A stretch of 64,000 nt of DNA, taken from Pedobacter riviphilus (GTDB lineage Bacteria; Bacteroidota; Bacteroidia; Sphingobacteriales; Sphingobacteriaceae). The notes below the pieces were generated by a model. That model ran no database searches, was not told the origin of the DNA, and was given only the letters and a program-made list of their open reading frames with translations. Shown in pieces: positions 7,861 through 16,554 of this stretch (positions are counted from its first letter, which is position 1; every line of letters starts with the position of its first letter). Position numbers and translations under genes: made by a program. Location: NCBI RefSeq assembly GCF_014692875.1, contig NZ_CP061171.1, forward strand, positions 1,674,001 to 1,738,000, in the 5' to 3' direction.

Positions 7861-8025
7861 ATTCGACTCAATAACATTAATACATCCTTTTTGTTGACAT
7901 GTTAGTGGTCAAATGTAATAAACTGATTGATAAAATACAGTCAGTATTGGACAAAAAAGTAGGAGGCATTGTACGCTTATTTCTAGATATTAGCTTTTAA
8001 ATGCTAACCAAAATAGACACACACA

Positions 8026-10944
8026 ATGAAAAAGTACTTAGCGATAGGCGTTATTTGCCTGGTCGCACTATTCAGCTTTAACGCTAGTTTAATAACAGAT
8101 ATAAAATCGCCGCGATTGGAGATCTTGCTCCTGGGGCACGACAGCCAGCACCATAATTCTGAAAAATTTGCAGAAATCATTTCCCAGGAATTCTTTAAAA
8201 ATGGAATTAATATTTCATATACAACTGATGTAAATGATCTGAATGCAGAAAACCTGTCAAAGTACGACGCACTAATGATCTATTCAAACCATGATCAAAT
8301 CACAGGGCCACAGGAAAAGGCTCTTCTGGATTATGTGAAAAGTGGTAAGGGATTTATTCCCGTTCATTGTGCATCCTTTTGTTTTCAAAACTCAGCTGCT
8401 TATATCGATATGGTAGGCGGACAGTTCAAGAGCCATAAAACAGGCGATTTTTCTGCAACAATTGTAGATGCCCAACATCCCGTTATGGAAGGCATAACGT
8501 CATTTAGCACCTGGGACGAAACTTATGTGCACGATAAGGTTGCAAAAGATATTCATGTACTTACAGAGCGGGTGGAAGGCGATCATCATGAACCTTATAC
8601 CTGGGTTAAGAACTATGGTAAAGGCAAAGTGTTTTATACTGCTTATGGCCACGACGAACGTACCTGGAAAAATCCATCTTTCCTTAAATTGCTGGAGAAC
8701 GGGGTATTATGGGCCGTTAATGATGAAGCAAAAAAGCGATGGGAAGAATTGCCTAAACCAGCTCCGGAATATAGTGATGCCAAACTTCCAAATTATGAAA
8801 AAAGACCTGGTGGCTTTAAACTGCAAGCTGCGCTGAGTCCCACAGAATCGCAATTAATGACCCAGATTCCGGTTGATTTTAAGTTGGAGATGTTTGCTTC
8901 GGAGCCTGATATATTGAAACCAATTGCCATGGCCTGGGACGAGCGTGGCAGGTTATGGATCGTAGAGACAGTTGACTACCCAAATACCGTTAGAGATATT
9001 AAGGGCGAAGGGCATGACAGGATTAAAATTTGTGAGGATACAGATGGAGACGGCAAGGCTGATAAATTCACCATTTTTGCCGATAAGTTAAATATCCCAA
9101 CTGGTATTGTTTTCGCTAACGGAGGAGTCATTGTTGCTCAGGCACCTGATTTCATTTTCCTGAAAGACACAAATGCCGACGACAAGGCTGATATCAGGGA
9201 AACGATAATTAGCGGATGGGGCACATTTGATACCCATGCCGGTCCTTCAAGTCTACATTATGGATTCGATAATAAAATTTGGGGTACAGTAGGCTACTCA
9301 GGTTATAATGGAACGGTTGGTGGTAAAGCAATCAAATTTGGTCAGGGTGCCTTCCGTTTTGACGGTGACGGGAAAAATCTGGAGTATTTAGGTGGTACCA
9401 GTAACAATACCTGGGGCCTGGGATTCTCCGAAAACAATGATGTATTCCTTTCTACAGCAAACAATACCCATAGTGCTTTTTTAGGTATTCCGAGTCCTTA
9501 CCTTGATAAAATCGGTGTTCTGGCTAACCAAGCCATAGATAAGATAGACGGACACTATGCTATGCATGTGGTGACCAAAAACTTACGTCAGGTGGATGTT
9601 TTTAACGGTTTTACCTCTGCAGCAGGACATAATCTATATACGGCCAGAAATTTCCCTAAAGCTTACTGGAACCGGATTGCTTTTGTTAATGAACCAACCG
9701 GACGTGTAGTTCACCAGGCCATACTGGAACCTTCCGGATCCGGATTTAAAGAAAAAGATGGCTGGAACCTGGTAGCCAGTGCCGATGAGTGGTTTGCGCC
9801 TGTGCAGACTGAGGTTGGTCCTGATGGTGCTGTTTGGCTGCTTGATTGGTATAATTTCATTATCCAGCACAACCCAACTCCTCCAGGTTTTGAAACTGGT
9901 AAAGGAAATGCTTACGTTAATCCGCTCAGAGACCGCGTACACGGACGGATCTATAAAGTGGTCTATAATAAAGCAAAGCCATCAGCCATCAAATCATTGG
10001 ATAAAAATGACCCAAAATCACTATTAAAGGGTTTACAAAGTGATAACCTATTCTGGCGTATGACGGCACAGCGCCTAATTGTTGAAAAAGGGGATAAAAC
10101 ATTGGTGCCTGATTTATACAAAATGATCCGCAATCAAGAGGTGGACGAGCTCGGGATCAACGCACCGGCTATACATGCCTTATGGACATTGCATGGCTTG
10201 GGGATGTACAGCACAACTGAAGCTTTCCAGGTAGCAGTGCATGCATTGCATCACCCTTCTGCCGGGGTTCGAAAAGCAGCTTTACAGGTATTGCCTAATA
10301 CGGCTGCCGCTCTGGCGGCTATCCAAGGAACAGGCTTGTTAAAAGATAAAAATCTAAATACCCGTTTGGCTGCATTTTTGAAAATTGCTGACCTGCCGGC
10401 ATCGCCATCTATTGCGAATGACCTGCTTGTCGCTCAAAAGGATTCTGTAAACACTGGCGACAGATGGATTAAAGAGGCACTAAAAATTGCGGGTTCAAAA
10501 CAGGTTAAAAATGCTTCGGAGTTAGCAAAAACACCAGCTACAAAACCTGCAGATAAAACGAAAGCAGACCAGGTGATTATCATAAAACCTATTGTAAATG
10601 CAATGAAGTTTGATAAAAAAACTTTTACAGTAAAAGCCGGGACAACAGTTGAGCTGGTGTTCGATAATATTGATTTTATGCAGCACAATTTGCTCATTCT
10701 TAAAAAAGGGAGTATGGAGAAAGTGGGGGCAGCCGCAGATAAACTGGCTCGGAATCCTAAAGGTGCAGAAATGCAATATGTACCTAAAATACCTGAAGTA
10801 TTGTTTTATACACCCCTGGTAAATCCAGAAGCGAAGTTCAGATTGAGATTTAAAGTACCGGATGCAGTGGGCGACTATCCATATATCTGCTCTTTTCCTG
10901 GCCACTGGAGAATTATGAATGGGGTAATGAAAGTAACTAAATAA
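8026..10944 (+). CDS. ThuA - PVC-type beta-propeller dehydrogenase - cupredoxin fusion
   Basis: A 972-residue exported protein with four parts in order: a signal peptide (1-20); a ThuA domain (about 30-235, LLLGHDSQHHN and IPVHCASF, a glutamine-amidotransferase-like fold); a PVC-type sorbosone/glucose-dehydrogenase-like propeller (about 285-650, PIAMAWDERGRLWIVET, EDTDGDGKADKFT, WLLDWYN); HEAT-like repeats (about 665-810); and a C-terminal azurin-like domain (about 855-972). Type 1 copper ligands are visible as H887, C955, H960 and M964, with azurin's C-x4-H-x3-M spacing. Most PVC-type homologues carry a CxxCH cytochrome c here; none is present in this protein. It probably oxidises a sugar or glycoside outside the inner membrane and passes electrons to copper (inference). 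First gene of a four-gene operon. Confidence 0.9.
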   Translation: MKKYLAIGVICLVALFSFNASLITDIKSPRLEILLLGHDSQHHNSEKFAEIISQEFFKNGINISYTTDVNDLNAENLSKYDALMIYSNHDQITGPQEKALLDYVKSGKGFIPVHCASFCFQNSAAYIDMVGGQFKSHKTGDFSATIVDAQHPVMEGITSFSTWDETYVHDKVAKDIHVLTERVEGDHHEPYTWVKNYGKGKVFYTAYGHDERTWKNPSFLKLLENGVLWAVNDEAKKRWEELPKPAPEYSDAKLPNYEKRPGGFKLQAALSPTESQLMTQIPVDFKLEMFASEPDILKPIAMAWDERGRLWIVETVDYPNTVRDIKGEGHDRIKICEDTDGDGKADKFTIFADKLNIPTGIVFANGGVIVAQAPDFIFLKDTNADDKADIRETIISGWGTFDTHAGPSSLHYGFDNKIWGTVGYSGYNGTVGGKAIKFGQGAFRFDGDGKNLEYLGGTSNNTWGLGFSENNDVFLSTANNTHSAFLGIPSPYLDKIGVLANQAIDKIDGHYAMHVVTKNLRQVDVFNGFTSAAGHNLYTARNFPKAYWNRIAFVNEPTGRVVHQAILEPSGSGFKEKDGWNLVASADEWFAPVQTEVGPDGAVWLLDWYNFIIQHNPTPPGFETGKGNAYVNPLRDRVHGRIYKVVYNKAKPSAIKSLDKNDPKSLLKGLQSDNLFWRMTAQRLIVEKGDKTLVPDLYKMIRNQEVDELGINAPAIHALWTLHGLGMYSTTEAFQVAVHALHHPSAGVRKAALQVLPNTAAALAAIQGTGLLKDKNLNTRLAAFLKIADLPASPSIANDLLVAQKDSVNTGDRWIKEALKIAGSKQVKNASELAKTPATKPADKTKADQVIIIKPIVNAMKFDKKTFTVKAGTTVELVFDNIDFMQHNLLILKKGSMEKVGAAADKLARNPKGAEMQYVPKIPEVLFYTPLVNPEAKFRLRFKVPDAVGDYPYICSFPGHWRIMNGVMKVTK

Positions 10945-10970
10945 CCAAATATAAACTAAACCTCTTCATC

Positions 10971-12515
10971 ATGTCAAAATTAAGTGCTGAAAATTCCGGG
11001 GCTCAATCTGTTCCGGATATGAAACTCTTTTATGCCTGCTTTATATCACTGGTTACCACAGCATTCGGATTTATTCTGAGGGCTTTGATTTTACCTCAAT
11101 GGGGCATTGACTTCAATTTAACCCAGACTCAGCTGGGTGAGATTGCGGGAGTGGGCTTATGGCCTTTCGCCATAAGTATTGTGCTTTTTAGTCTGGTAAT
11201 CGATAAAATAGGTTATAAAACAGCCATGATATTTGCTGTAGTGTGTCATATATCCTCGGCATTTCTCACCATATTTGCTAGTGGATACTGGATGTTATAT
11301 CTGGGCTCTTTCATTGTAGCCATAGGCAATGGTACTGTTGAAGCGGTAGCGAATCCGGTAGTGGCCACGATGTTTCCCAAACAAAAGATCAAATGGCTCA
11401 GCATCCTTCACGCAGGCTGGGCAGGTGGCTTAGTTTTAGGAGGCGTAATGGCACTGACATTAGGTGTTGAAACCAGGTGGGAATATAAAATAGCTTTGAT
11501 ATTGATTCCTACGTTGATTTATGGAATCATGATACTGGGTCGTAAGTTCCCGTTAAACGAAAGGGTTCAGGCAGGAGTGTCTTACAAAGAGATGCTTCAG
11601 GAAGTGGGGGCAGGTGGAGCACTGATTATTGTTACCCTGATTATTTTTCAACTTGGTGCCGTATTTAGATGGTCTATCCCAACCAATGTAATCATTACCC
11701 TGTTGATTACTGGAGGATTTTGGTATTACACCAGAAGCTTCGGCCGTCCTTTGTTTATTATTCTACTATTGGTGATGATTCCTCTGGCTACTACAGAACT
11801 GGGTACAGATAGTTGGATTACTGATTTGATGACTCCCGAAATGACCAAAATCGGACTTCAAGCCGGTTGGGTACTCGTTTATACTTCAGCAATTATGTTT
11901 GTATTGAGGTTTTTTGCGGGGTCGCTCGTGCATAAGATTTCCTCATTGGGCTTGTTGTCACTATGCTCCGGAGTTGCTGTAATTGGCTTATATATGCTTT
12001 CTGCATCTACCGGAATGATGATACTCGTAGCTGCTACCATTTACGGATTAGCTAAATCTTTCTTTTGGCCTACCATGTTGGGCCTCGTTTCAGAACAATT
12101 TCCAAAAGGGGGTGCGCTGACACTAAATATTACCGGCGGACTAGGAATGATTGCCGCAGGGGTAATCGGCGCAGGGATTCTTGGTTTTATCCAGGATAAA
12201 TCTGTAGATAGGAAAATTGCACAATATGATGTTGTAAACCACACGGTTATCCATAATACCTATGTAACAGAAAAGAAAACCAGTTTATTTGGCGACTACG
12301 AAGGGTTGGACCAAACTAAGCTTTCAGGAGCTAGCCCTGAAGATCAGAACACTGTAACTGCCATACGTGATGGCGCAAAGAAAGAAGCCCTTCGTTACAT
12401 TGTCATCTTTCCGTTAATCATGTTGGGTAGCTACCTTTTGCTGATGCTGTATTTCAGGTCAAAAGGAGGATACAAAGTTGTGCTGTTAGAAAATCGAACG
12501 ACACAGGAGAATTAA
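10971..12515 (+). CDS. MFS transporter
   Basis: A 514-residue polytopic membrane protein with about 12-14 hydrophobic segments and an MFS motif-A-like loop after segment 2 (LVIDKIGYKTAMI). The N-terminal half shows the usual substrate-carrier pattern (GNGTVEAVANPVVATMFP). A hydrophilic insert near the C-terminus (about residues 420-465) precedes the last segment. It starts 26 bases after the ThuA/PVC fusion gene and ends two bases before the isomerase ATG, so it belongs to the same transcript. It likely imports the oxidised or intact sugar (inference). Confidence 0.9.
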   Translation: MSKLSAENSGAQSVPDMKLFYACFISLVTTAFGFILRALILPQWGIDFNLTQTQLGEIAGVGLWPFAISIVLFSLVIDKIGYKTAMIFAVVCHISSAFLTIFASGYWMLYLGSFIVAIGNGTVEAVANPVVATMFPKQKIKWLSILHAGWAGGLVLGGVMALTLGVETRWEYKIALILIPTLIYGIMILGRKFPLNERVQAGVSYKEMLQEVGAGGALIIVTLIIFQLGAVFRWSIPTNVIITLLITGGFWYYTRSFGRPLFIILLLVMIPLATTELGTDSWITDLMTPEMTKIGLQAGWVLVYTSAIMFVLRFFAGSLVHKISSLGLLSLCSGVAVIGLYMLSASTGMMILVAATIYGLAKSFFWPTMLGLVSEQFPKGGALTLNITGGLGMIAAGVIGAGILGFIQDKSVDRKIAQYDVVNHTVIHNTYVTEKKTSLFGDYEGLDQTKLSGASPEDQNTVTAIRDGAKKEALRYIVIFPLIMLGSYLLLMLYFRSKGGYKVVLLENRTTQEN

Positions 12516-12517
12516 AT

Positions 12518-13381
12518 ATGGCGGTAAATATAAAATATGGAGCAAGTACCTGGTTGTGGACTTCTCCATTCCAAACCTCATCTGTCGAAGAACTATTTTC
12601 TAAAATTTCGGCGCTCGGATTTGATGCGGTAGAGATTGCTGTCGAAGATCCGTCCCTGGTTGACGTAGAAACGGTACGTTTAGCGCTTCAGAAATATAAG
12701 TTAAAGGCGGTTGTTTGCGGTGCTTTTAGTGCTAGCCGTGATCTGACCAGTGAAGATCCAGATGTTCGGCAAAACTGTTTGAAGTATATTGAAACCTGCC
12801 TGGATTTATGTGTATCCTGGGGTGTTTCCATTTTTGCGGGCCCAATGTATTCTGCAGTAGGCAAAGCCAGGATGGTACCGCCAGAACAGCGTGAAAAGGA
12901 ATGGCAATTAGCCGTTTTTAACCTGCGGATTGCTGCTGAAATGGCTGAATCTAGGGGAGTACGTTTGGCTATAGAACCGCTTAACCGATTTGAGTCGGAT
13001 TTGGTAAACACTGCCGAAGATGTACTGCGCCTGGTAAAGGATATTAACCATCCTTCAGCGGGAATATTGCTCGACGGATTTCACATGGCCATAGAGGAAA
13101 GGAATATAGAAACTGCGATTAAGTTGGCTGGTGATCAGCTGCTGCACCTGCAAGTTTCAGAGAATTACAGGGGATCACCTGGTACAGGACAAACACCCTG
13201 GGCTGCCTATAAGGCAGGACTAGAAGCTATAAACTACCAGGGGATAGTCTCGATAGAGAGTTTTACACCAGCAAACCAGGATTTGGCGGCAGCCGTATGT
13301 ATCTGGCGTCCATTTGCTGATAGTCAGGATGATTTTGCCAGAGAAGGACTTGAATTTTTAAAATCACATTTCAATAAATAA
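12518..13381 (+). CDS. Sugar phosphate isomerase/epimerase family protein (AP endonuclease 2 fold)
   Basis: A 287-residue TIM-barrel protein of the xylose-isomerase-like superfamily. Metal-site motifs are in the expected order: AIEPLNRFE (Glu), ILLDGFHMAIEE (Asp/His), LLHLQVSENYRGSPGTGQ and GIVSIESF (Glu). This pattern resembles D-tagatose/D-psicose 3-epimerases and the 3-keto-glycoside enzymes found beside ThuA and Gfo/Idh genes. In the third motif Gln stands where epimerases usually have His, so the metal site may differ. It begins two bases after the MFS stop and its TAA overlaps the next ATG by one base, so translation is probably coupled. Confidence 0.88.
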   Translation: MAVNIKYGASTWLWTSPFQTSSVEELFSKISALGFDAVEIAVEDPSLVDVETVRLALQKYKLKAVVCGAFSASRDLTSEDPDVRQNCLKYIETCLDLCVSWGVSIFAGPMYSAVGKARMVPPEQREKEWQLAVFNLRIAAEMAESRGVRLAIEPLNRFESDLVNTAEDVLRLVKDINHPSAGILLDGFHMAIEERNIETAIKLAGDQLLHLQVSENYRGSPGTGQTPWAAYKAGLEAINYQGIVSIESFTPANQDLAAAVCIWRPFADSQDDFAREGLEFLKSHFNK

Positions 13382-14493
13382 TGGAGCAAAGAAAAATAAA
13401 CATTGCCATAGTAGGCCTCGGTTTCGGTGCAGAGTTCATACCGATTTACCAGAAACATCCCAATGCTAACATGTATGCCATTTGTCAAAGAGATGTGGAG
13501 AAACTTAACCATATCGGGGATGCCTTTGGCATTGCTAAAAGGTATACCGACTTTGACGAATTACTGAAAGATCCGGATGTAGATGCGGTACACATCAATA
13601 CGCCGATCCAAAATCATGCTGAGCAATCGTTAAAAGCGCTTAGGGCAGGTAAACATGTAGCATGTACAGTTCCTATGGCTACCAGTGTAGAGGAGTGCCG
13701 GCAAATTGTTGCAGCGGTTCAGGAAACAGGATTAACTTATATGATGATGGAAACGGTGATCTACAGCCGTGAATTTTTATTTGTAAAGGAGCTTTATGAA
13801 AGCGGTGAGCTGGGCAAACTACAATTTTTACGGGCCTCGCACCAACAGGAAATGGCTGGGTGGCCAGGGTATTGGGAGGGTTTGCCTCCAATGCATTATG
13901 CTACACATTGTGTTGCACCAGTTCTGGCATTGGCCAAAGCCGACGCCGAATATGTATCTTGTTTTGGTTCAGGAACAATTGATGCACATCTAATCTCTAA
14001 ATATGGATCCCCATTTGCTGTGGAAAGCTGTCATATTAAATTTAAAGACTCAGATCTGGCGGCTGAAGTAACCAGGTCATTGTTCAATACAGCAAGACAA
14101 TATAGGGAGAGCTTTGATGTTTATGCATCGAAAAAGAGCTTCGAATGGACGCTGATAGAGCACGAGCATTCCGTGATTCATACCGGTGAAACTCCTCAAA
14201 AAGTAGCCATTCCAGATTATGCACATTTGCTCCCAGAAGAGATACAGCACTTTACTACTGGTGGTGTGTACGATGGAGAGAACAATCAGCACTTGTCATT
14301 TATTCAGGGAGCTGGCCATGGTGGCTCTCACCCTCATCTGGTACACGAGTTCATCTCTGCATTGATCCAGGAGCGTGTACCTTTCCCTGATGCAAGGCAA
14401 TCGGCAAATATTACCTGTGTAGGCATCCTTGCCCACGAAAGTGCGATGGAAGGCGGTCAGAAAATAAAACTCCCAGACTTCACAATCTCTTAA
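13381..14493 (+). CDS. Gfo/Idh/MocA family oxidoreductase
   Basis: A 370-residue two-domain protein. The N-terminal Rossmann fold shows IAIVGLGFGAEF for NAD(P) binding. The C-terminal domain of about 240 residues has the family's sheet, with the H-x3-H-type segment MHYATHCVAPVLAL. The usual catalytic E-K-P motif after GKHV is replaced: the protein reads GKHVACTVPMATSVEE, so the conserved Lys is absent. In ThuB-type members this fold oxidises or reduces sugars at C3. The missing Lys implies another mechanism or substrate. Last gene of the operon, overlapping the isomerase stop. Confidence 0.9.
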   Translation: MEQRKINIAIVGLGFGAEFIPIYQKHPNANMYAICQRDVEKLNHIGDAFGIAKRYTDFDELLKDPDVDAVHINTPIQNHAEQSLKALRAGKHVACTVPMATSVEECRQIVAAVQETGLTYMMMETVIYSREFLFVKELYESGELGKLQFLRASHQQEMAGWPGYWEGLPPMHYATHCVAPVLALAKADAEYVSCFGSGTIDAHLISKYGSPFAVESCHIKFKDSDLAAEVTRSLFNTARQYRESFDVYASKKSFEWTLIEHEHSVIHTGETPQKVAIPDYAHLLPEEIQHFTTGGVYDGENNQHLSFIQGAGHGGSHPHLVHEFISALIQERVPFPDARQSANITCVGILAHESAMEGGQKIKLPDFTIS

Positions 14494-14512
14494 ATCGGAA
14501 CTTATTTAAAAT

Positions 14513-14556
14513 GGGGTTCAGACAGCCGTTTGTAAAAATAGCAGCTGTCTAACCCC
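14513..14556 (+). terminator. Hairpin after the sugar operon
   Basis: GGGGTT (14513-14518) pairs with AACCCC (14551-14556), and GACAGC (14521-14526) with GCTGTC (14544-14549). Only TTATTAATT follows rather than a T run, so termination strength is uncertain. Confidence 0.6.
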
Positions 14557-14565
14557 TTATTAATT

Positions 14566-14691
14566 ATGAATGGACAGACAACGAATACTCAAAATGAAAA
14601 CCATGCAATCGAAGAACTGCTGACTGCATATGCTCTGGCAATAAATAAAAACAGTAGGGATTTTTTCGTTCTTTTGTCCAATCAATATTAG
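14566..14691 (+). pseudogene. Remnant of a SnoaL/NTF2-like protein
   Basis: A 41-residue frame whose residues 11-30 (ENHAIEELLTAYALAINKNS) match the first helix of SnoaL-like NTF2 proteins. These are normally about 130 residues and continue with a short loop and an LFTPDG-type strand. Here the frame instead reads RDFFVLLSNQY and stops. The stop codon overlaps the 3' end of the convergent gene at 14688, so the rest of the protein has been replaced. Confidence 0.5.
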
Positions 14692-14990
14692 TAATCGATA
14701 TTTCCATTCTCCAGATGAGCGATACGGAATATTTCTCTGGAAATGATGGCAATATTTTCTTTTAGCTCATCCAAACAGCAATTTATTGTGCCTATAGGAA
14801 CGGGCAAGCCTATAATTTCTTCCAGAAATTCTATTTTTAATGAACATCCGGGTGCATCTTCTGCGCTACCCTTTAAAAGTAAAAAAATTTCGGTGGCTTG
14901 CTTTTTATCCCGGCCAAGAGAAAATTTGCCATAGGTAATTTTTCCACCCGGTCCCTGAAGGCTGATATTGATGGTGAAACGGGTTTCCAT
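14688..14990 (-). CDS. Hypothetical protein, 100 residues
   Basis: Not recognised as a named family. It is a small, probably cytoplasmic protein: a beta-rich start (METRFTINISLQGPGGKITY), a basic stretch (GRDKKQATEIFLLLKGS), two Cys (GCSLKIEF and INCCLDELK) and an amphipathic C-terminal helix. No signal peptide or membrane segment is seen. It lies on the same strand as, and downstream of, the Hsp20 gene beyond that gene's terminator, so it may be a separate stress-region gene. Confidence 0.6.
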   Translation of the reverse strand: METRFTINISLQGPGGKITYGKFSLGRDKKQATEIFLLLKGSAEDAPGCSLKIEFLEEIIGLPVPIGTINCCLDELKENIAIISREIFRIAHLENGNIDY

Positions 14991-15033
14991 AGCTAAACTA
15001 TTGTATTTTTTCTAAAGGGATTTCAATACATTA

Positions 15034-15510
15034 TTAATAAAAAGTGCCGCAAAATGCGGCACTTGAGAGTTTACTGTATTTCGATCTGTCTGGAGATCGC
15101 TTTGGCTTCTTCTTTTTTGGAATATTGAGTTTGAGTATGCCATCTGTATAAGCGGCCTCGATACGCTCTACATCAGCACTTTCTGGAAGGGTGAATGCCC
15201 TGCTAAATGAAGAATAGCTATATTCCCTTCTGTTATAGGTTTTACCCTCCGTATTATTTTCGGTATGCTGTCCCGTAGAAATTGTCAGCATATCCCGCTC
15301 TACCGATACCTTGAAATCTTCTTTTTTTAATCCAGGTGCCGCCAGTTCGATGTGGTATTCTTCATTAGACTCGGAAATGTTGACTGCAGGTACGCTGCTT
15401 AAACGACGGTCGTTAAAAAAGGTATCCCCTAATACGGATTCAAAGATATCATTAAAGCCTGGCAATAATGAACTGTTCTTTTTTTCTGGATTGAATTTAA
15501 CCAATGTCAT
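15034..15510 (-). CDS. Hsp20/alpha-crystallin small heat shock protein with frameshifted C-terminus
   Basis: The alpha-crystallin domain spans about residues 38-130 (EYHIELAAPGLKKEDFKVSV, LTISTG, YSSFSRAFTLPESAD, AAYTDGILKLNIPKK). The ATG at 15510 is chosen because AAGGAG lies just upstream; an earlier ATG at 15558 is unlikely. After PKK the reading frame is odd: it reads through the terminator and ends in CGTFY. One more A in the run 15113-15118 would give the standard tail PKKEEAKAISRQIEIQ, with the IxI motif used for oligomer assembly, and end at 15071. The same run forms A-AAA-AAG in the zero frame, so a -1 slip would give the identical tail (146 residues). Confidence 0.92.
   Translation of the reverse strand: MTLVKFNPEKKNSSLLPGFNDIFESVLGDTFFNDRRLSSVPAVNISESNEEYHIELAAPGLKKEDFKVSVERDMLTISTGQHTENNTEGKTYNRREYSYSSFSRAFTLPESADVERIEAAYTDGILKLNIPKKKKPKRSPDRSKYSKLSSAAFCGTFY
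15038..15064 (-). terminator. Intrinsic terminator of hsp20
   Basis: AAGTGCCGC (15042-15050) pairs with GCGGCACTT (15056-15064). Minus-strand transcription ends in CACTTTTTATT. The zero-frame tail of the Hsp20 frame is encoded inside this hairpin, which argues that the real stop lies before it. Confidence 0.85.
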
Positions 15511-15652
15511 AGTGTTTTCTCCTTTTAATGTTTTAATAATAAATGGACTATAAATCAATTAATTTAACGTTTTAACCTTCTTTCAAAGGTTACACCTCAA
15601 GGGGATCAAGTGCTGTGCCAAGGCGCTTACAACGGTCTGGCAAACGGTTTTT

Positions 15653-15711
15653 ACTGAAAAAATTTCATTTTTTATGAAATTTTTTCAGTGCATTTGCTGA
15701 AGTTTTTTCAG
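15653..15711. repeat. Perfect 16-bp palindrome and a partial third arm
   Basis: ACTGAAAAAATTTCAT (15653-15668) is perfectly complementary to ATGAAATTTTTTCAGT (15674-15689) with a TTTTT loop. A third related piece, CTGAAGTTTTTTCAG, follows at 15697-15711. The element sits between the hsp20 start (15510) and the DUF892 gene end (15828), within a 317-bp gene-free gap. It could be a terminator of the upstream gene or a regulator site for hsp20. Confidence 0.75.
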
Positions 15712-15789
15712 TTTTGGCTATGTGGATCAACACTATTGGTGAGCAGGTGGGGACAGAATGATTACAAGGTTATTTTGGCGTTTTGAGCG

Positions 15790-15821
15790 AAGCTGGCCTG
15801 TAAATTGGTTCAGGCCAGCTT
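15790..15821 (-). terminator. Hairpin after the DUF892 gene
   Basis: AAGCTGGCCTG (15790-15800) pairs perfectly with CAGGCCAGCTT (15811-15821). The stem starts seven bases beyond the DUF892 stop on the minus strand. No long T tract follows on either strand. Confidence 0.6.
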
Positions 15822-15827
15822 GTTCTA

Positions 15828-16373
15828 TTATTCAGAAACCGCTTGTGCGTTTACTGCTCCCACTGCAATTTCAGTTAGCGTAACGTCTGTTGCTTTTTCA
15901 TTTTCCAGTGTTTGGCTCAAAAGGTCCACAATATCATCACGGCCAATGTTTTGCGCAAATACCCGCAAGGTTCCATAAGTGGCAATTTCATAGTGTTCTA
16001 CCTTTTGTGCTGCTAAAATGAGCCCGGCATCACGTATCATCGTTCCCTTATCTGTGTCCGAAATAATCCCATTTGCTTCTTCCAGAAGCCCAGCCATCGC
16101 ATCACATTTTTTTGCAACAGGTTTTTCTTCCAACAGTTCAAATACTTCTTCAAGTGTTGCAACATGTCCCTCTGTCTCTACCGCATGTTTTTCAAAGGCT
16201 GCCGCAAGTTCGGGGCTTGTTGATGCCTTTTGAAGTTTCGGTAACGCTTTCGCCAAGTGTTTTTCTGCCCAATAAATATCCTTTAACTCATCAACAAAGA
16301 ATTCATGAAATTCAGTGTCCTCAATTTTTCCGGTTTTTGCTGCGCTCTTAGCAGCTGCTTTTGTACTTGCCAT
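15828..16373 (-). CDS. DUF892 ferritin-like protein (YciF/YciE type)
   Basis: A 181-residue helical protein with a short Ala/Lys-rich N-terminus, then a four-helix ferritin-like bundle: FHEFFVDELKDIYWAEKHLAKALPKL, AAAFEKHAVETEGHVATLEEVFELL, AGLILAAQKVEHYEIATYGTL and LLSQTLENEKATDVTLTEIA. Glu and His in ELKDIYWAEKH, ETEGH and KVEHYE would form a di-metal site. The family is linked to osmotic and stationary-phase stress in other bacteria. Its neighbour is hsp20, which supports a stress role. A weak dyad ATGATGT-N8-ACATCAT lies upstream at 16597-16618. Confidence 0.93.
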   Translation of the reverse strand: MASTKAAAKSAAKTGKIEDTEFHEFFVDELKDIYWAEKHLAKALPKLQKASTSPELAAAFEKHAVETEGHVATLEEVFELLEEKPVAKKCDAMAGLLEEANGIISDTDKGTMIRDAGLILAAQKVEHYEIATYGTLRVFAQNIGRDDIVDLLSQTLENEKATDVTLTEIAVGAVNAQAVSE

Positions 16374-16554
16374 AATTACTGTTTTTTAAAAGGTTGATAT
16401 CTAATGAACAAGGCGAGTAAGCCAATGGTTTTGACCAATCGAAATATTAAATGATAAACCAATTGAAATGGCTGATGTCGGAGATTGAGCCAATTCTGAA
16501 AAATACCTGTGGCAAAAAAATGCCAATGGTACTAAAACTGCTGCAAAAGAAAGT

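Noticed and set aside
10434..10905. Two antisense frames of 87 and 127 codons inside the ThuA/PVC fusion gene
   Set aside because: They overlap the cupredoxin domain coding sequence in the opposite strand and have no family features.
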